Shown here: in pieces, positions 21,589 through 30,412 of the stretch
How positions within the stretch are numbered: the stretch's first letter is position 1
Layout of the letters: each line of letters begins with the position of its first letter
Source of the DNA: Rhizobium sp. NZLR1
GTDB taxonomy: Bacteria; Pseudomonadota; Alphaproteobacteria; Rhizobiales; Rhizobiaceae
DNA length: 64,000 bases
NCBI RefSeq assembly: GCF_017357385.1
Contig: NZ_CP071632.1
Location: forward strand, 4,276,001 to 4,340,000
Reading direction: 5' to 3'
Notes under the pieces: generated by a model
What the model saw: the letters and a program-made list of their open reading frames with translations, nothing else
The model's database searches: none
What the model was told of the DNA's origin: nothing
Made by a program: the position numbers and the translations under genes

Positions 21589-22656
21589 TTATCGCGCGAA
21601 GAGAACGCATGCCTCGGGGAGAATGGAAACGCTGATCGCCTGCCCTCGCGCGAAGGCTATGTCTGGACGGTTCGGGCAAGCCGAGATTATGCGGTCGCCA
21701 CTGACGAGGTCCAGAACGATATGCCTGAAGGCACCGAGTGTCACAACGTCGGCAATGCGTCCGGGCATGGCCGCCCCGGCACCCGGAACACCGGATGATA
21801 TCTCGACGTTTTCCGGCCTCACGCAAATCTCGGCGGCACCTGAAAGGCTTCCGGCGGACGCGACCGGAAACTCCCAGCCGGATTCGGAACGAAACTTGCG
21901 AGCCGTTCCGCCTGCGGCCGAAATCGAGCCACGAATCCAATTCGTCCGCCCCATGAAATCCGCGACGAAACGCGAGTCTGGACGCCAATACACATCATCC
22001 GGCCTGCCGGATTGCATGATTGCTCCATGGTTCATCACGAATATGCGCTCTCCCAGGCTCATCGCCTCCTCCTGGTCGTGGGTTACCACGATCGCGGTCG
22101 AGCCGACCGCGGCGAGCACATCTTTCAATTCGGTGCGCAGCTCATGGCGAAGTTTGGCGTCGAGGGCCGACAGGGGTTCATCCAGAAGAACAAGGCTTGG
22201 ATGGGTGGCGAGCGCCCGCGCAAGCGCAACACGCTGCTGCTGGCCGCCGCTCAACTGGTGCGGCCGCCGCTGTCCGAAACCGACGAGTCGGACGAGCTCG
22301 AGCATCTCGGCAATGCGGCGAGGTATTTGCCCCGGCGGGTGGTTGCGATGGCGAAGTCCATAGCCGATGTTCTGTTCGACGGTCATATGCGGGAAAAGAG
22401 CGTAGTGCTGGAACAGCAGCCCGACATTGCGCTCATAGGGTTTCAATCCGGCCATCGGCTCGCCGTCGATCAAGATCGAGCCTTTGTCGGGGCGCTCGAA
22501 CCCGGCAATGAGCCGAAGAATGGTGGTCTTGCCGCAACCGCTCGGTCCAAGCAGTGCGATTGTTTCACCTGGGTTCACCGAGAAGGAGACATTACCGAGG
22601 GCGACCGTTTCGCCGAAGCGCTTGCTGACCCCTTGAAATTCCACGGCAGAAATCAT
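21589..22656 (-). CDS. ABC transporter ATP-binding protein, spermidine/putrescine (PotA) type
   Basis: A 355-residue ATPase with Walker A GPSGCGKTT, signature LSGGQQQRVALARALA, Walker B LVLLDEPLSALD and the switch VVTHDQEEAM, followed by a C-terminal TOBE region of PotA/FbpC length. It energises the two permeases encoded directly upstream. The ATG at 22656 has GAGGAC eight bases before it. Substrate inferred as polyamine or guanidino compound from the neighbouring agmatinase-like gene. Confidence 0.92.
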   Translation of the reverse strand: MISAVEFQGVSKRFGETVALGNVSFSVNPGETIALLGPSGCGKTTILRLIAGFERPDKGSILIDGEPMAGLKPYERNVGLLFQHYALFPHMTVEQNIGYGLRHRNHPPGQIPRRIAEMLELVRLVGFGQRRPHQLSGGQQQRVALARALATHPSLVLLDEPLSALDAKLRHELRTELKDVLAAVGSTAIVVTHDQEEAMSLGERIFVMNHGAIMQSGRPDDVYWRPDSRFVADFMGRTNWIRGSISAAGGTARKFRSESGWEFPVASAGSLSGAAEICVRPENVEISSGVPGAGAAMPGRIADVVTLGAFRHIVLDLVSGDRIISACPNRPDIAFARGQAISVSILPEACVLFAR

Positions 22657-22666
22657 CGTATTGTCC

Positions 22667-23506
22667 TCATGAACGAAACAAACCCTGGCCGACGACAGTG
22701 TCGAAGCCGACGACACGGTCCAGCACAACGATCAGCAACGCGGTGACGGCAATCAGGACCACGGCCGCCGCAGCGATCGTCAGATCGAAAGCCGCGCGCA
22801 TGTTGCTGACCAGCGTAACAGGCAAGGTCGTTGCGGACGGATCGCTCAGAAAGAGACTGATCGATACGTCATCTATAGAAATTGCGAAGGCGAAGATCGC
22901 ACCGGTGACAACGCCCGTCCGCATGAGCGGCAGGGTAATGGTCCAGAAGGCCTGGCGCTCGGTGGCGCCGAGAACCATTGCGGCTTCCGTCAATCGTTGG
23001 TCGCTGCCGAGAAGGCTGGCGAGACTGGTCCTTATGCAATAGGGCAACGTCACGATCACGTGGCCGAGAAGCAGGCGCGCCATACCATTTGTAATACCGG
23101 CCTTGGAAAGGAAAAGCAGGAGGCCGAATCCAATGACGACCGGCGGAACGATGAGTGGCGAGAGAAAGGCCGAAGTCAGCGCTGCCTTTCCTGGAAAATT
23201 GCCCCGGGCAAGGCCGACAGCCGCCGCAGTTCCGACCGTGACGGACAGAACCGTCGTGAGTACCGCCAAAATGAGGCTGGTGCGTAGGCTGGTAAGGATA
23301 TCCGCCTGGGAGACGAGCCGTTCGAACCAGTGAAGCGACAAGGCAGGTGGCGGCAGTGGACCGAGGTAGGTCCTGGCGTCGAAAGCCATGAGGCATGTTA
23401 TCGCCAACGGGATGGCGAGGAACGCCAATCCAAGGCCGATGACACCGTAGGCGAGGGAAACGGCGATCCGGTCTCCGGTTCGCGCTGCAAGAGACTGTCT
23501 GCTCAT
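22667..23506 (-). CDS. ABC transporter permease, PotC type
   Basis: A 279-residue inner-membrane permease with about six helices and the MetI-type coupling loop EAAMVLGATERQAFWTITLP. The start ATG at 23506 overlaps the stop of the preceding permease (ATGA). It is the second permease of the PotBC-like pair and its stop lies 10 bases before the ATPase start. Confidence 0.9.
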   Translation of the reverse strand: MSRQSLAARTGDRIAVSLAYGVIGLGLAFLAIPLAITCLMAFDARTYLGPLPPPALSLHWFERLVSQADILTSLRTSLILAVLTTVLSVTVGTAAAVGLARGNFPGKAALTSAFLSPLIVPPVVIGFGLLLFLSKAGITNGMARLLLGHVIVTLPYCIRTSLASLLGSDQRLTEAAMVLGATERQAFWTITLPLMRTGVVTGAIFAFAISIDDVSISLFLSDPSATTLPVTLVSNMRAAFDLTIAAAAVVLIAVTALLIVVLDRVVGFDTVVGQGLFRS

Positions 23507-24387
23507 CGGGAAACCTTCCAGGCCTGCGCAAACGTTATGACAGCGACGACCGCCAAGGCTGCGGCAAGCATGACGAGCGAGATCGCCGCGCCGCTCGGAT
23601 AGTTGGCGATATCGCTGAACCGGGTGTAGATGACGTTCGATATGAAAAGCACCCGGCCCCTCCCGAGCACCATGGGAATGACGAAGGCGCTGATCGCGAA
23701 AGTCAGCGAGACAAGCGTGCTTGAGATCAGAGCCGGGAAACTCAGGGGAAGTGTGATCGACAGATGGGCTTTCCATCCCGGCGCGCCGAGCGACTGGGCT
23801 GCATCGAGCAGACGCGGATCGATCGATTGCATCGCGCCAATCAGCGTGAGCGTTGCGACCGGTATAATCGAGTGAACCAGACCCGCAGTAACGACGATAT
23901 TAATATATTCGCGGCTGTTGGGCGAAAAGCCAAGTGTCAGGAGGAGGGGTCGGAAGATGCCGACCGACCCGAAGGTCAGTTCGATCGCGTATGTCTTGAT
24001 CAGGACGCTGGATAGAACAAGCGTAATCAAAAAGCCGAGGGTGAGCGCGCGCATCCGCGGGGAAATGCGCCGCACGATAAAGTAGGCCAGCGGGAATGCC
24101 ACAAGCTGACCGATGATCGCGGCAACTCCACCGATCCAGAAGGTCGTCATCAGGACACTCGCAAACGCCTGGTTTGCAAGCTCGTAATAGTTTTGGACCG
24201 TTGCCGCGGCATTTTCAACGGAGCCGACGCGCCCCGGCGTAAACTCCTTCAAGCTTTCGATTGCCAGATTGATTAACGGTGACAGAAAACCGAATGCGAA
24301 CACCAGGAGGGCTGGCCCGAGCGTCAGTGCCGCATCTCGGCGATCAGGAATAGAAATGGCAACGGGTTGCCGCTTTGCTTTGGTCAT
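23503..24387 (-). CDS. ABC transporter permease, PotB type
   Basis: A 294-residue inner-membrane permease with a long first periplasmic loop and the coupling motif DAAQSLGAPGWKAHLSITLP. It follows the solute-binding protein gene by about 93 bases and overlaps the next permease by 4 bases. Forms the channel with the PotC-type subunit. Confidence 0.9.
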   Translation of the reverse strand: MTKAKRQPVAISIPDRRDAALTLGPALLVFAFGFLSPLINLAIESLKEFTPGRVGSVENAAATVQNYYELANQAFASVLMTTFWIGGVAAIIGQLVAFPLAYFIVRRISPRMRALTLGFLITLVLSSVLIKTYAIELTFGSVGIFRPLLLTLGFSPNSREYINIVVTAGLVHSIIPVATLTLIGAMQSIDPRLLDAAQSLGAPGWKAHLSITLPLSFPALISSTLVSLTFAISAFVIPMVLGRGRVLFISNVIYTRFSDIANYPSGAAISLVMLAAALAVVAVITFAQAWKVSR

Positions 24388-24480
24388 GGTGGAACAGCCT
24401 TTTCCTCGCCCTTACGGGCCACGAGAAAGGGAGGTTATCGAAGCCCGCGTCGCGCCTTCGATAACCTGCCGCGAGGTGCC

Positions 24481-25557
24481 TTAGAGCAACGGGGCGATGT
24501 CCTGTTCCCAGCGTTTGGACCAGGCATCCTGCTGTTCGAGAACGACATTGTAGTCCGGCACATAGACGAAGCTCGAAAACTCGTCCGACGTGAAGGACAG
24601 ATGCTTGAGATTGTCGGGCGTGAGCGCCTTGCTGTTCAACGGCGCTTCGCCCGCCACCTTGGCGTAGAGCGAATTCATGTCCGGGCTGATTGCGAAGTTG
24701 ACGAAATCGAGCGTTGCCTTGGTGTTCGATCTATTCTTCAGTACGCCGAAACCGCTCTGGTAGAGGAAGGCCCTGAAGTTGGTGTCCTTGGTGAAACGAG
24801 TAACCGGGAAGTTCTTCGCCACGGCCGCCCAGCCGGGCTCAGCAAAGAAGCCGACGGAGGTCTCGCCCGACGTCAGCGAATTTGTGAAATCGATATCGGT
24901 GATGGCGACGCGGCCGATATTGCCGGATTTCGCCAATTCCTTCATGAGCTTCCACCCGGGTTCCATATTCGTTTCACTGCCGCCAGCGTGAAGGGCGAGC
25001 GCGACAATCTGGAGCATCATGCTCTGTGTCGGGCCCGGCCAGCAGATCGCGCCCTTAAGATCGGGGCTGAGCAGATCATCGATGGTCTTCACAGCGATCG
25101 GAGCCGTGTCGGTTCGGGATCCAAAATACATGCCGCCAACTGCGCGTGGGACCGCTTTGATATTGCCCTTGCCATCACGAATGATGATTTTCTCGGGAAT
25201 ATTCGCAAGGTTGGGAACATCGGCAGGATTGATGGTCTCGAGCCAATCTTCCTTCACCATACTGTTGAATGAGCCTTCCCAGCCGGCGACATAGTCGTAG
25301 TCGACATTCGGCCAGACGGCCTTGATCTTTGGCAGGATCGCGCCCGCGCCGCCCTGATGAAGAACCCAGTTGAACGTCGCCGCATTCTGGTCGGCGGCGA
25401 TCTGCTTCATGGCTTCGACGACATCGCCGCCCCATTCAACGGCGGTGAGATTGCCGCTGCCGGCTGCGGCGGATCTCGCAAACCCGGTCATCGTGCCGGC
25501 AATCCCCGCGGCAGCGGCGGATCCGAGGAAACGGCGGCGTGTCATATCGTGCAACAT
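24481..25557 (-). CDS. Extracellular solute-binding protein, PotD-like, Tat signal
   Basis: A 358-residue periplasmic binding protein of the spermidine/putrescine type. The N-terminus has a twin-arginine signal (TRRRFLGSAAAAGI), so it is probably folded before export. The mature part contains ligand-pocket-type segments such as AVEWGGDV near the start and AICWPGPTQ in the middle. ATG 25557 has GGGGACC upstream; an ATG four codons later also precedes the RRR motif. First gene of the minus-strand transporter operon. Confidence 0.9.
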   Translation of the reverse strand: MLHDMTRRRFLGSAAAAGIAGTMTGFARSAAAGSGNLTAVEWGGDVVEAMKQIAADQNAATFNWVLHQGGAGAILPKIKAVWPNVDYDYVAGWEGSFNSMVKEDWLETINPADVPNLANIPEKIIIRDGKGNIKAVPRAVGGMYFGSRTDTAPIAVKTIDDLLSPDLKGAICWPGPTQSMMLQIVALALHAGGSETNMEPGWKLMKELAKSGNIGRVAITDIDFTNSLTSGETSVGFFAEPGWAAVAKNFPVTRFTKDTNFRAFLYQSGFGVLKNRSNTKATLDFVNFAISPDMNSLYAKVAGEAPLNSKALTPDNLKHLSFTSDEFSSFVYVPDYNVVLEQQDAWSKRWEQDIAPLL

Positions 25558-25782
25558 GGTAGGTCCCCTTTGTTGTCGGCCCTCTGCTGGACCGTTCGCA
25601 TCGGAGACTGCTTGGAGGTTGCCAACCGCGGTAGTGGGAAAATTCTCGCCGGGTTATAAAGTTTTCTGAATATCCCGATGAACGCACTACCCGCATCGCG
25701 GAGCCTTGGCGGATCCGAGCTATCAAGAATCGTTATATCCCCTCTCGAATTTTCGCGGTTCCAAGAGAAGCGGGTGGCGCCG
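25558..25782. promoter_or_regulatory. Divergent promoter region between PotD-like and ureohydrolase genes
   Basis: A 225-base gap between divergent transcription units, the natural place for control by the neighbouring LysR regulator. I could not identify a convincing T-N11-A palindrome or promoter boxes. If the ureohydrolase starts at 25678 instead of 25783, the gap is 120 bases. Confidence 0.4.
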
Positions 25783-26880
25783 ATGATGATGGCAGCATCA
25801 ATACCGCGGGAGCCTGCCTTGACCATTGACCGAGATTTTCTGGAAGACTTGAGAAAGCGCTTCGGCAGCGCTGCAGGCGGTGAGATGGAAGATCCGCACT
25901 TCCGCGCCGTGGCGGCGAGCGTATTCAAGGACGGCGACAGCCGCAAATGGCCCTTCGCCGATCCTGCGACCTTTCTGGACGCCCGTTTCATCGAGAACGG
26001 CTTGCAGCCCGAGGTCCTTGAGGCGCTTGACATAGCTCTGATCGGCGTGCCGATGGATCTCGGCGTCACCAATCGCGCCGGCGCGCGGCTGGGGCCGCGG
26101 GCCGTCCGGGCGATCGAGCGTGTGGGCCCCTACGAGCATGTTCTGCGAGTCGCGCCAATGGGAGGGCTAACAGTCGCCGATGTCGGCGACGTGCCGATGC
26201 GCAGCCGGTTCGACCTGGCCGAGTGCCATGCCGACATCGAGGCCTGCTACCGGATGATCGCGGCAACCGGGGTTATCCCGCTGTCGGTCGGCGGCGACCA
26301 TTCGATCTCCGGCGCCATTCTCAAGGGCCTGGCGGCCAGCCAGCCGGTAGGCATGATCCACATCGACGCTCATTGCGACACCGCTGGTCCCTATGAGGGC
26401 TCTAAGTTCCACCACGGCGCGCCCTTCCGCGAGGCGGTTCTGGCGGGCGTGCTCGATCCGAAGCGTACGATCCAGATCGGCATCCGCGGCGGCGGCGAAT
26501 ATCTCTGGGAGTTCTCCTTTGCCTCCGGCATGACCGTCATCCACGCGGAAGAGGTGGCGGAGATGGGCCTCAAGGCTGTGGTCGCAAAGGCTCTCGAGGT
26601 TGTCGGCGCTGGTCCAACCTATCTCAGTTTCGACGTGGACAGCCTCGATCCGGCCTTCGCTCCGGGAACTGGCACGCCAGAAGTCGGCGGGCTTCAGCCG
26701 AGGGAGGTTCTGAGCCTACTGCGTGGCTTCAAAGGCATCAACCTCATCGGCGGCGACGTCGTGGAAATCGCGCCGCAATACGACAACACCACCAACACCG
26801 CGCAGATCGCCGCGCAGGTCCTGTTCGAACTCCTGTGCCTCGCGATGTTCAGTCCCGCTGTCAGGACAAAGGTGACCTGA
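25783..26880 (+). CDS. Agmatinase / arginase-family ureohydrolase
   Basis: Mn-dependent ureohydrolase that removes urea from a guanidino compound. Metal-ligand motifs are complete: VGGDHS, HIDAHCDT, SFDVDSLDPAFAPGTGTPE, and the C-terminal GGDVVEIAP. I chose the ATG at 25783 (365 residues); an in-frame ATG at 25678 would add 35 residues but lacks a ribosome site. The N-terminal extension before VPMDLGVTNRAGARLGPRA is longer than in short agmatinases and is seen in guanidinobutyrase and guanidinopropionase-type enzymes. The exact substrate (agmatine, guanidinobutyrate, guanidinopropionate, guanidine) is open. Neighbours point to polyamine or arginine-derived nitrogen use. Confidence 0.88.
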   Translation: MMMAASIPREPALTIDRDFLEDLRKRFGSAAGGEMEDPHFRAVAASVFKDGDSRKWPFADPATFLDARFIENGLQPEVLEALDIALIGVPMDLGVTNRAGARLGPRAVRAIERVGPYEHVLRVAPMGGLTVADVGDVPMRSRFDLAECHADIEACYRMIAATGVIPLSVGGDHSISGAILKGLAASQPVGMIHIDAHCDTAGPYEGSKFHHGAPFREAVLAGVLDPKRTIQIGIRGGGEYLWEFSFASGMTVIHAEEVAEMGLKAVVAKALEVVGAGPTYLSFDVDSLDPAFAPGTGTPEVGGLQPREVLSLLRGFKGINLIGGDVVEIAPQYDNTTNTAQIAAQVLFELLCLAMFSPAVRTKVT

Positions 26881-26964
26881 GAATCAACTCCACAACGGCA
26901 GCGTGCCTCGTGCCCGCTGCCATCCATCACCTGCCGCACAACACGTCTCAAAAAGGGGAACGAC

Positions 26965-27762
26965 ATGACTGCTCTTATGAAATTGCGCTACACCGCCACC
27001 GCGGCAATTGCCGTGTTCGGCATCCTTGCAGGGGCCGCGCAGGCCGACGAACTTGCCGATATCAAAGCCGCAGGCGAGATTAACATCGGCATCTTCTCCG
27101 ATTTCCCGCCCTTCTCTTCGGCAAGCGCCGATATGAGCATCAAGGGCTATGACGTCGACGTCGCCCAGAAGATCGCCGACGGCCTCGGCGTGAAACTCAA
27201 TCTCGTGAGCGTTACTGGCCAGAACAGGATCGCCTACCTGAACGACGATCGCGTCGACCTGCTGATGAGCGTCGGCTATTCGAAGGAGCGTGCCGAGGTT
27301 ATCGATTTTGCCGCCCCGTACGCCCCCTACTATATCGCCGTCATCGGTCCGGCTGCGCTGAAGGTGAGCGGCAAGGAAGACCTTGTCGACAAGACCGTTG
27401 CCGTCAATCGTGGGACGCTCGAAGACACGTCGCTGACGGCCGCCGCCCCTAGCTCGGCTGCGATCCAGCGTTTCGAGAACTACAATTCGGTCATCCAGGC
27501 CTTCATATCCGGCCAGACCCAGTTGATGGTCGTCGGCAATGATGTCGGTGCGCAGGTTCTGGCACGACAGGACGCGCTGAAGCCGGAGCAGAAGTTCCAG
27601 CTCCTTAGCTCCCCCTCGCACATCGCGCTCCGCAAGGGCGAGGAAGGCCTGAAGAAGGCTGTCAATGACAGCGTCGCCGCAATGATCTCCGATGGTTCTC
27701 TCGACGCAAGCTCGAAGAGCTGGCTGAAAGCGCCGCTCAACCCTGAAAACCTGAAGGACTGA
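26965..27762 (+). CDS. Amino-acid ABC transporter substrate-binding protein
   Basis: A 265-residue periplasmic binding protein of the polar-amino-acid family (family 3) with a Sec signal (cleavage near AAQADE). Family segments are GEINIGIFSDFPPFS, KGYDVDVAQKIADGLGV and the DLLMSVGYSKERAEVIDF segment. It is followed by two matching permeases. Ligand unknown; with the ureohydrolase and OCD neighbours, a basic or guanidino amino acid is likely. Confidence 0.92.
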   Translation: MTALMKLRYTATAAIAVFGILAGAAQADELADIKAAGEINIGIFSDFPPFSSASADMSIKGYDVDVAQKIADGLGVKLNLVSVTGQNRIAYLNDDRVDLLMSVGYSKERAEVIDFAAPYAPYYIAVIGPAALKVSGKEDLVDKTVAVNRGTLEDTSLTAAAPSSAAIQRFENYNSVIQAFISGQTQLMVVGNDVGAQVLARQDALKPEQKFQLLSSPSHIALRKGEEGLKKAVNDSVAAMISDGSLDASSKSWLKAPLNPENLKD

Positions 27763-27784
27763 CGAGGACGGCCTCCCACTCGCC

Positions 27785-27864
27785 AGAGCGTGATGCCGAA
27801 AGCTGTAAGCGATTCCGGTGGAGTCATGCTCCAATTCTTTGATTGAGAGGCGGATCGAGATTTC
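27785..27864. repeat. Rhizobial palindromic repeat
   Basis: Between the binding-protein gene and its permease. Inverted arms GAGCGTGATGCCGAA and TTCCGGTGGAGTCATGCTC flank a short centre and are followed by an AT-rich tail (CAATTCTTTGATTGAGAG). The core CCGGAATCGCTTACAGCTTT on the minus strand closely matches the repeat at 43276-43322. It may act as an mRNA stability element after the binding-protein gene. Confidence 0.65.
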
Positions 27865-27906
27865 GGGCCGACCCGGCCCAGATCATCCGGCTCCAAAGGA
27901 CAAACG

Positions 27907-28575
27907 ATGAGATACAGCCTCGATTTCAATTGGCTTTGGGACGGAATGGGAGCTCTGGTTTATGGCGCAGGCACGACGCTTGCACTGACGGCCTCCACAT
28001 CGGTCCTAGGGATCGTTCTCAGCATTCTCGGCGCGGCCGCGCGCCGGGGACCTTATCCATGGTTGCGCAAGGTCGTCGGCCTGTATGTGGAAGTCATGCG
28101 TAATACGCCATTCCTGGTGCAGCTGTTCTTCATCTTCTTTGGCTTGCCCAGCCTCGGCATTCGCCTCGATCCGATCTCTGCCGCAGTTCTTGCCATGACC
28201 CTCAATATGGCGGCCTACACGATCGAGGTGGTCGGGGCCGGGCTCGATGCCATACCGAGAGGCCAGAAGGAGGCTGCGCAGGCACTCGGCCTGAGGCCCC
28301 GGCTGGTGTTCTTCAAAATCATCATGCCGCAAGCGATTGCCATCATTTTCCCGGCGTTGACGAGCCAGATCATCATCATGATGCTGGAATCGGCGGTGGT
28401 TTCGCAAATATCAGTCCGCGAGCTGGCGCAGGAGGCCGATCTGCTTCAGTCGCGCACTTTCCGTTCCTTCGAGACCTATCTGGTGGCGACGTTGATCTAC
28501 CTTTCGATGTCCGCCGCACTTCGCCGGCTCCTTTTCGCCGGGAAACGCCGTTTTCTGGGAGCCGGTCTGGCATGA
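27907..28575 (+). CDS. Amino-acid ABC transporter permease
   Basis: A 222-residue permease of the HisM/GltK type with the coupling loop EAAQALGLRPRLVFFKIIMPQA and the family's N-terminal GAGTTLALT and MRNTPFLVQLFF motifs. Its stop overlaps the next permease start (ATGA). It pairs with the adjacent permease to form the channel. Confidence 0.92.
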   Translation: MRYSLDFNWLWDGMGALVYGAGTTLALTASTSVLGIVLSILGAAARRGPYPWLRKVVGLYVEVMRNTPFLVQLFFIFFGLPSLGIRLDPISAAVLAMTLNMAAYTIEVVGAGLDAIPRGQKEAAQALGLRPRLVFFKIIMPQAIAIIFPALTSQIIIMMLESAVVSQISVRELAQEADLLQSRTFRSFETYLVATLIYLSMSAALRRLLFAGKRRFLGAGLA

Positions 28576-29219
28576 TTGAGTTCACCTTCTGGGACATTCT
28601 GCGCAATCTTGTCTTCGCGACACGCTGGACCCTGCTGCTTTCGCTCGCAGCCTTTGCCGGCGGCGCCATCGTTGGATTGGCGATCCTGTCTGCACGGATA
28701 TCGAAAACCCGCTGGTCGCGCAGCTTCGCGTCCGGCTACATTGCCCTGTTTCAGGGAACGCCGCTCCTCATGCAGCTCTTTTTGATGTTTTTCGGCCTGC
28801 CGATGGTCGGCTTCCGGATCGAGTCATGGACCGCCGCCGTCTGCGGCCTGACGTTCTATGCTAGCGCTTATCTTGCGGAAATCTGGCGGAGCGGCGTCGA
28901 GGCGGTGCCGCGCGGGCAATGGGACGCCGCAGCCAGCCTGGGCTTGCATCGTCTCCTCGAACTTCGCCTTGTCATCCTGCCGCAGGCTTTCCGGATCACG
29001 CGCGCGCCGACTGTCGGGTTCTTGGTCCAGTTGATCAAGAGCACCGCACTGGCCTCGATCCTCGGCTTCGAAGAACTGCTGAAAACCGCGAACGCCATCA
29101 ACAACGCGACCTTCGAACCTTTCAAGGTCTACGGTCTCGTCGCGTTGATCTTCTTCGCCCTGTGCTATCCGCTTACGCAATACGCCAGAATTCTGGAGAA
29201 GAAAGCTGCGTTTGGCTGA
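28572..29219 (+). CDS. Amino-acid ABC transporter permease
   Basis: A 215-residue second permease of the pair, with FQGTPLLMQLFLMFFG and the coupling loop DAAASLGLHRLLELRLVILPQA. No ATP-binding gene follows; the next gene, 168 bases on, is an ornithine-cyclodeaminase-family gene, so an ATPase must come from elsewhere in the genome. Confidence 0.92.
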   Translation: MIEFTFWDILRNLVFATRWTLLLSLAAFAGGAIVGLAILSARISKTRWSRSFASGYIALFQGTPLLMQLFLMFFGLPMVGFRIESWTAAVCGLTFYASAYLAEIWRSGVEAVPRGQWDAAASLGLHRLLELRLVILPQAFRITRAPTVGFLVQLIKSTALASILGFEELLKTANAINNATFEPFKVYGLVALIFFALCYPLTQYARILEKKAAFG

Positions 29220-29387
29220 GCGGTGCCGAGTTGCTCCGCATTCCGATCGCAACGGAGTGTCCAAAGAGCCGATCCCGGTTGAAAAGATAGCGCGCCGCGA
29301 GCAGCGACGCGGCTCAGGCGCTGCTCTCGTTCAGTCACACAGAACTCGCTTTATCCAGCAGTCAAAACTTACTGAGAGATCGCTTCA

Positions 29388-30359
29388 ATGACCGACACAC
29401 AAATCCGTCTTCTCGATGCCCAGACAACCGGCGAGTTCCTACCATTCGGCGCGCTGGTCGCGACCCTGCGGCAAGCATTTGCCGAAGGCTGTGTTGTGCC
29501 GGTACGGCATCACCACACGATAGCCAATAGCGGCGAGCCGGATGCGACGCTGCTTCTGATGCCGGCCTGGCATGAAACGCACCGGTCGGAGCGCTACCTT
29601 GGCATCAAGATCGTTACCGTCTTTCCCGGCAACACGGTACGCGGCATTCCCGGTTTGACCTCGACTTACATGCTCTATGATGGCCGGACCGGGATGCAGC
29701 TTGCGCTACTTGACGGAAACACGATCACCACGCGCCGCACGGTAGCGGCATCGGCCCTTGCTGCGGACTATCTTGCCCGACAGGACGCACGCCGTCTGCT
29801 GGTGATCGGCGCAGGTCGCGTCGCGAGCCTCATACCCGATGCCTACCGCGCCGTCCGGCCGATCGCGCATGTCGATATCTGGGATATCGATCCCGCCAGT
29901 GCGGAACGGCTGGTGCAGAGCCTCCGGCAAAAGGGGCTCCAGGCCACTGCCGTTACGAATCTGGAAACCGCGGCGCGGCAAGCCGATATCGTCAGCGCAG
30001 CGACGCTGGCGACGGCACCGCTTATCCGGGGCGAATGGCTACGGCCGGGCACCCATGTCGATCTGATCGGCGGCTTCACCCCGGCGATGCGCGAGGCCGA
30101 TGACGAGGCGCTTCGGCGCTCATCGGTCTATATCGACACTCACGAAGCCCTTCACGAAGCAGGCGATCTGGTTCAGCCGATGAGGGCCGGCGTCATTTCT
30201 ACGGATGCGGTGCGTGCGACACTTGACGAGCTGTGTCGTCGGGATAGTCCAGCGCGGGCGTCCAACGATGAAATCACTCTCTACAAGGCAGTCGGAACGG
30301 CGTTGGCTGATCTTGCCGCCGCGACGATGGTGTATGAAGCCGCTTTGATCGCCGGCTGA
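29388..30359 (+). CDS. Ornithine cyclodeaminase / mu-crystallin family protein
   Basis: A 323-residue protein with a Rossmann domain (LLVIGAGRVASLIPDAYRAV) and the family's substrate region MQLALLDGNTITTRRTVAASALAADYLA. Members include ornithine cyclodeaminase, which makes proline, and ketimine or amino-acid dehydrogenases; the reaction here cannot be fixed by eye. Placement after an amino-acid transporter and agmatinase fits breakdown of an ornithine- or arginine-like compound. Confidence 0.88.
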   Translation: MTDTQIRLLDAQTTGEFLPFGALVATLRQAFAEGCVVPVRHHHTIANSGEPDATLLLMPAWHETHRSERYLGIKIVTVFPGNTVRGIPGLTSTYMLYDGRTGMQLALLDGNTITTRRTVAASALAADYLARQDARRLLVIGAGRVASLIPDAYRAVRPIAHVDIWDIDPASAERLVQSLRQKGLQATAVTNLETAARQADIVSAATLATAPLIRGEWLRPGTHVDLIGGFTPAMREADDEALRRSSVYIDTHEALHEAGDLVQPMRAGVISTDAVRATLDELCRRDSPARASNDEITLYKAVGTALADLAAATMVYEAALIAG

Positions 30360-30412
30360 CGTCTTTTTGTCCGGGCGATCGCGAATGATCGAATCCTGAA
30401 TGTCGATCCGAC

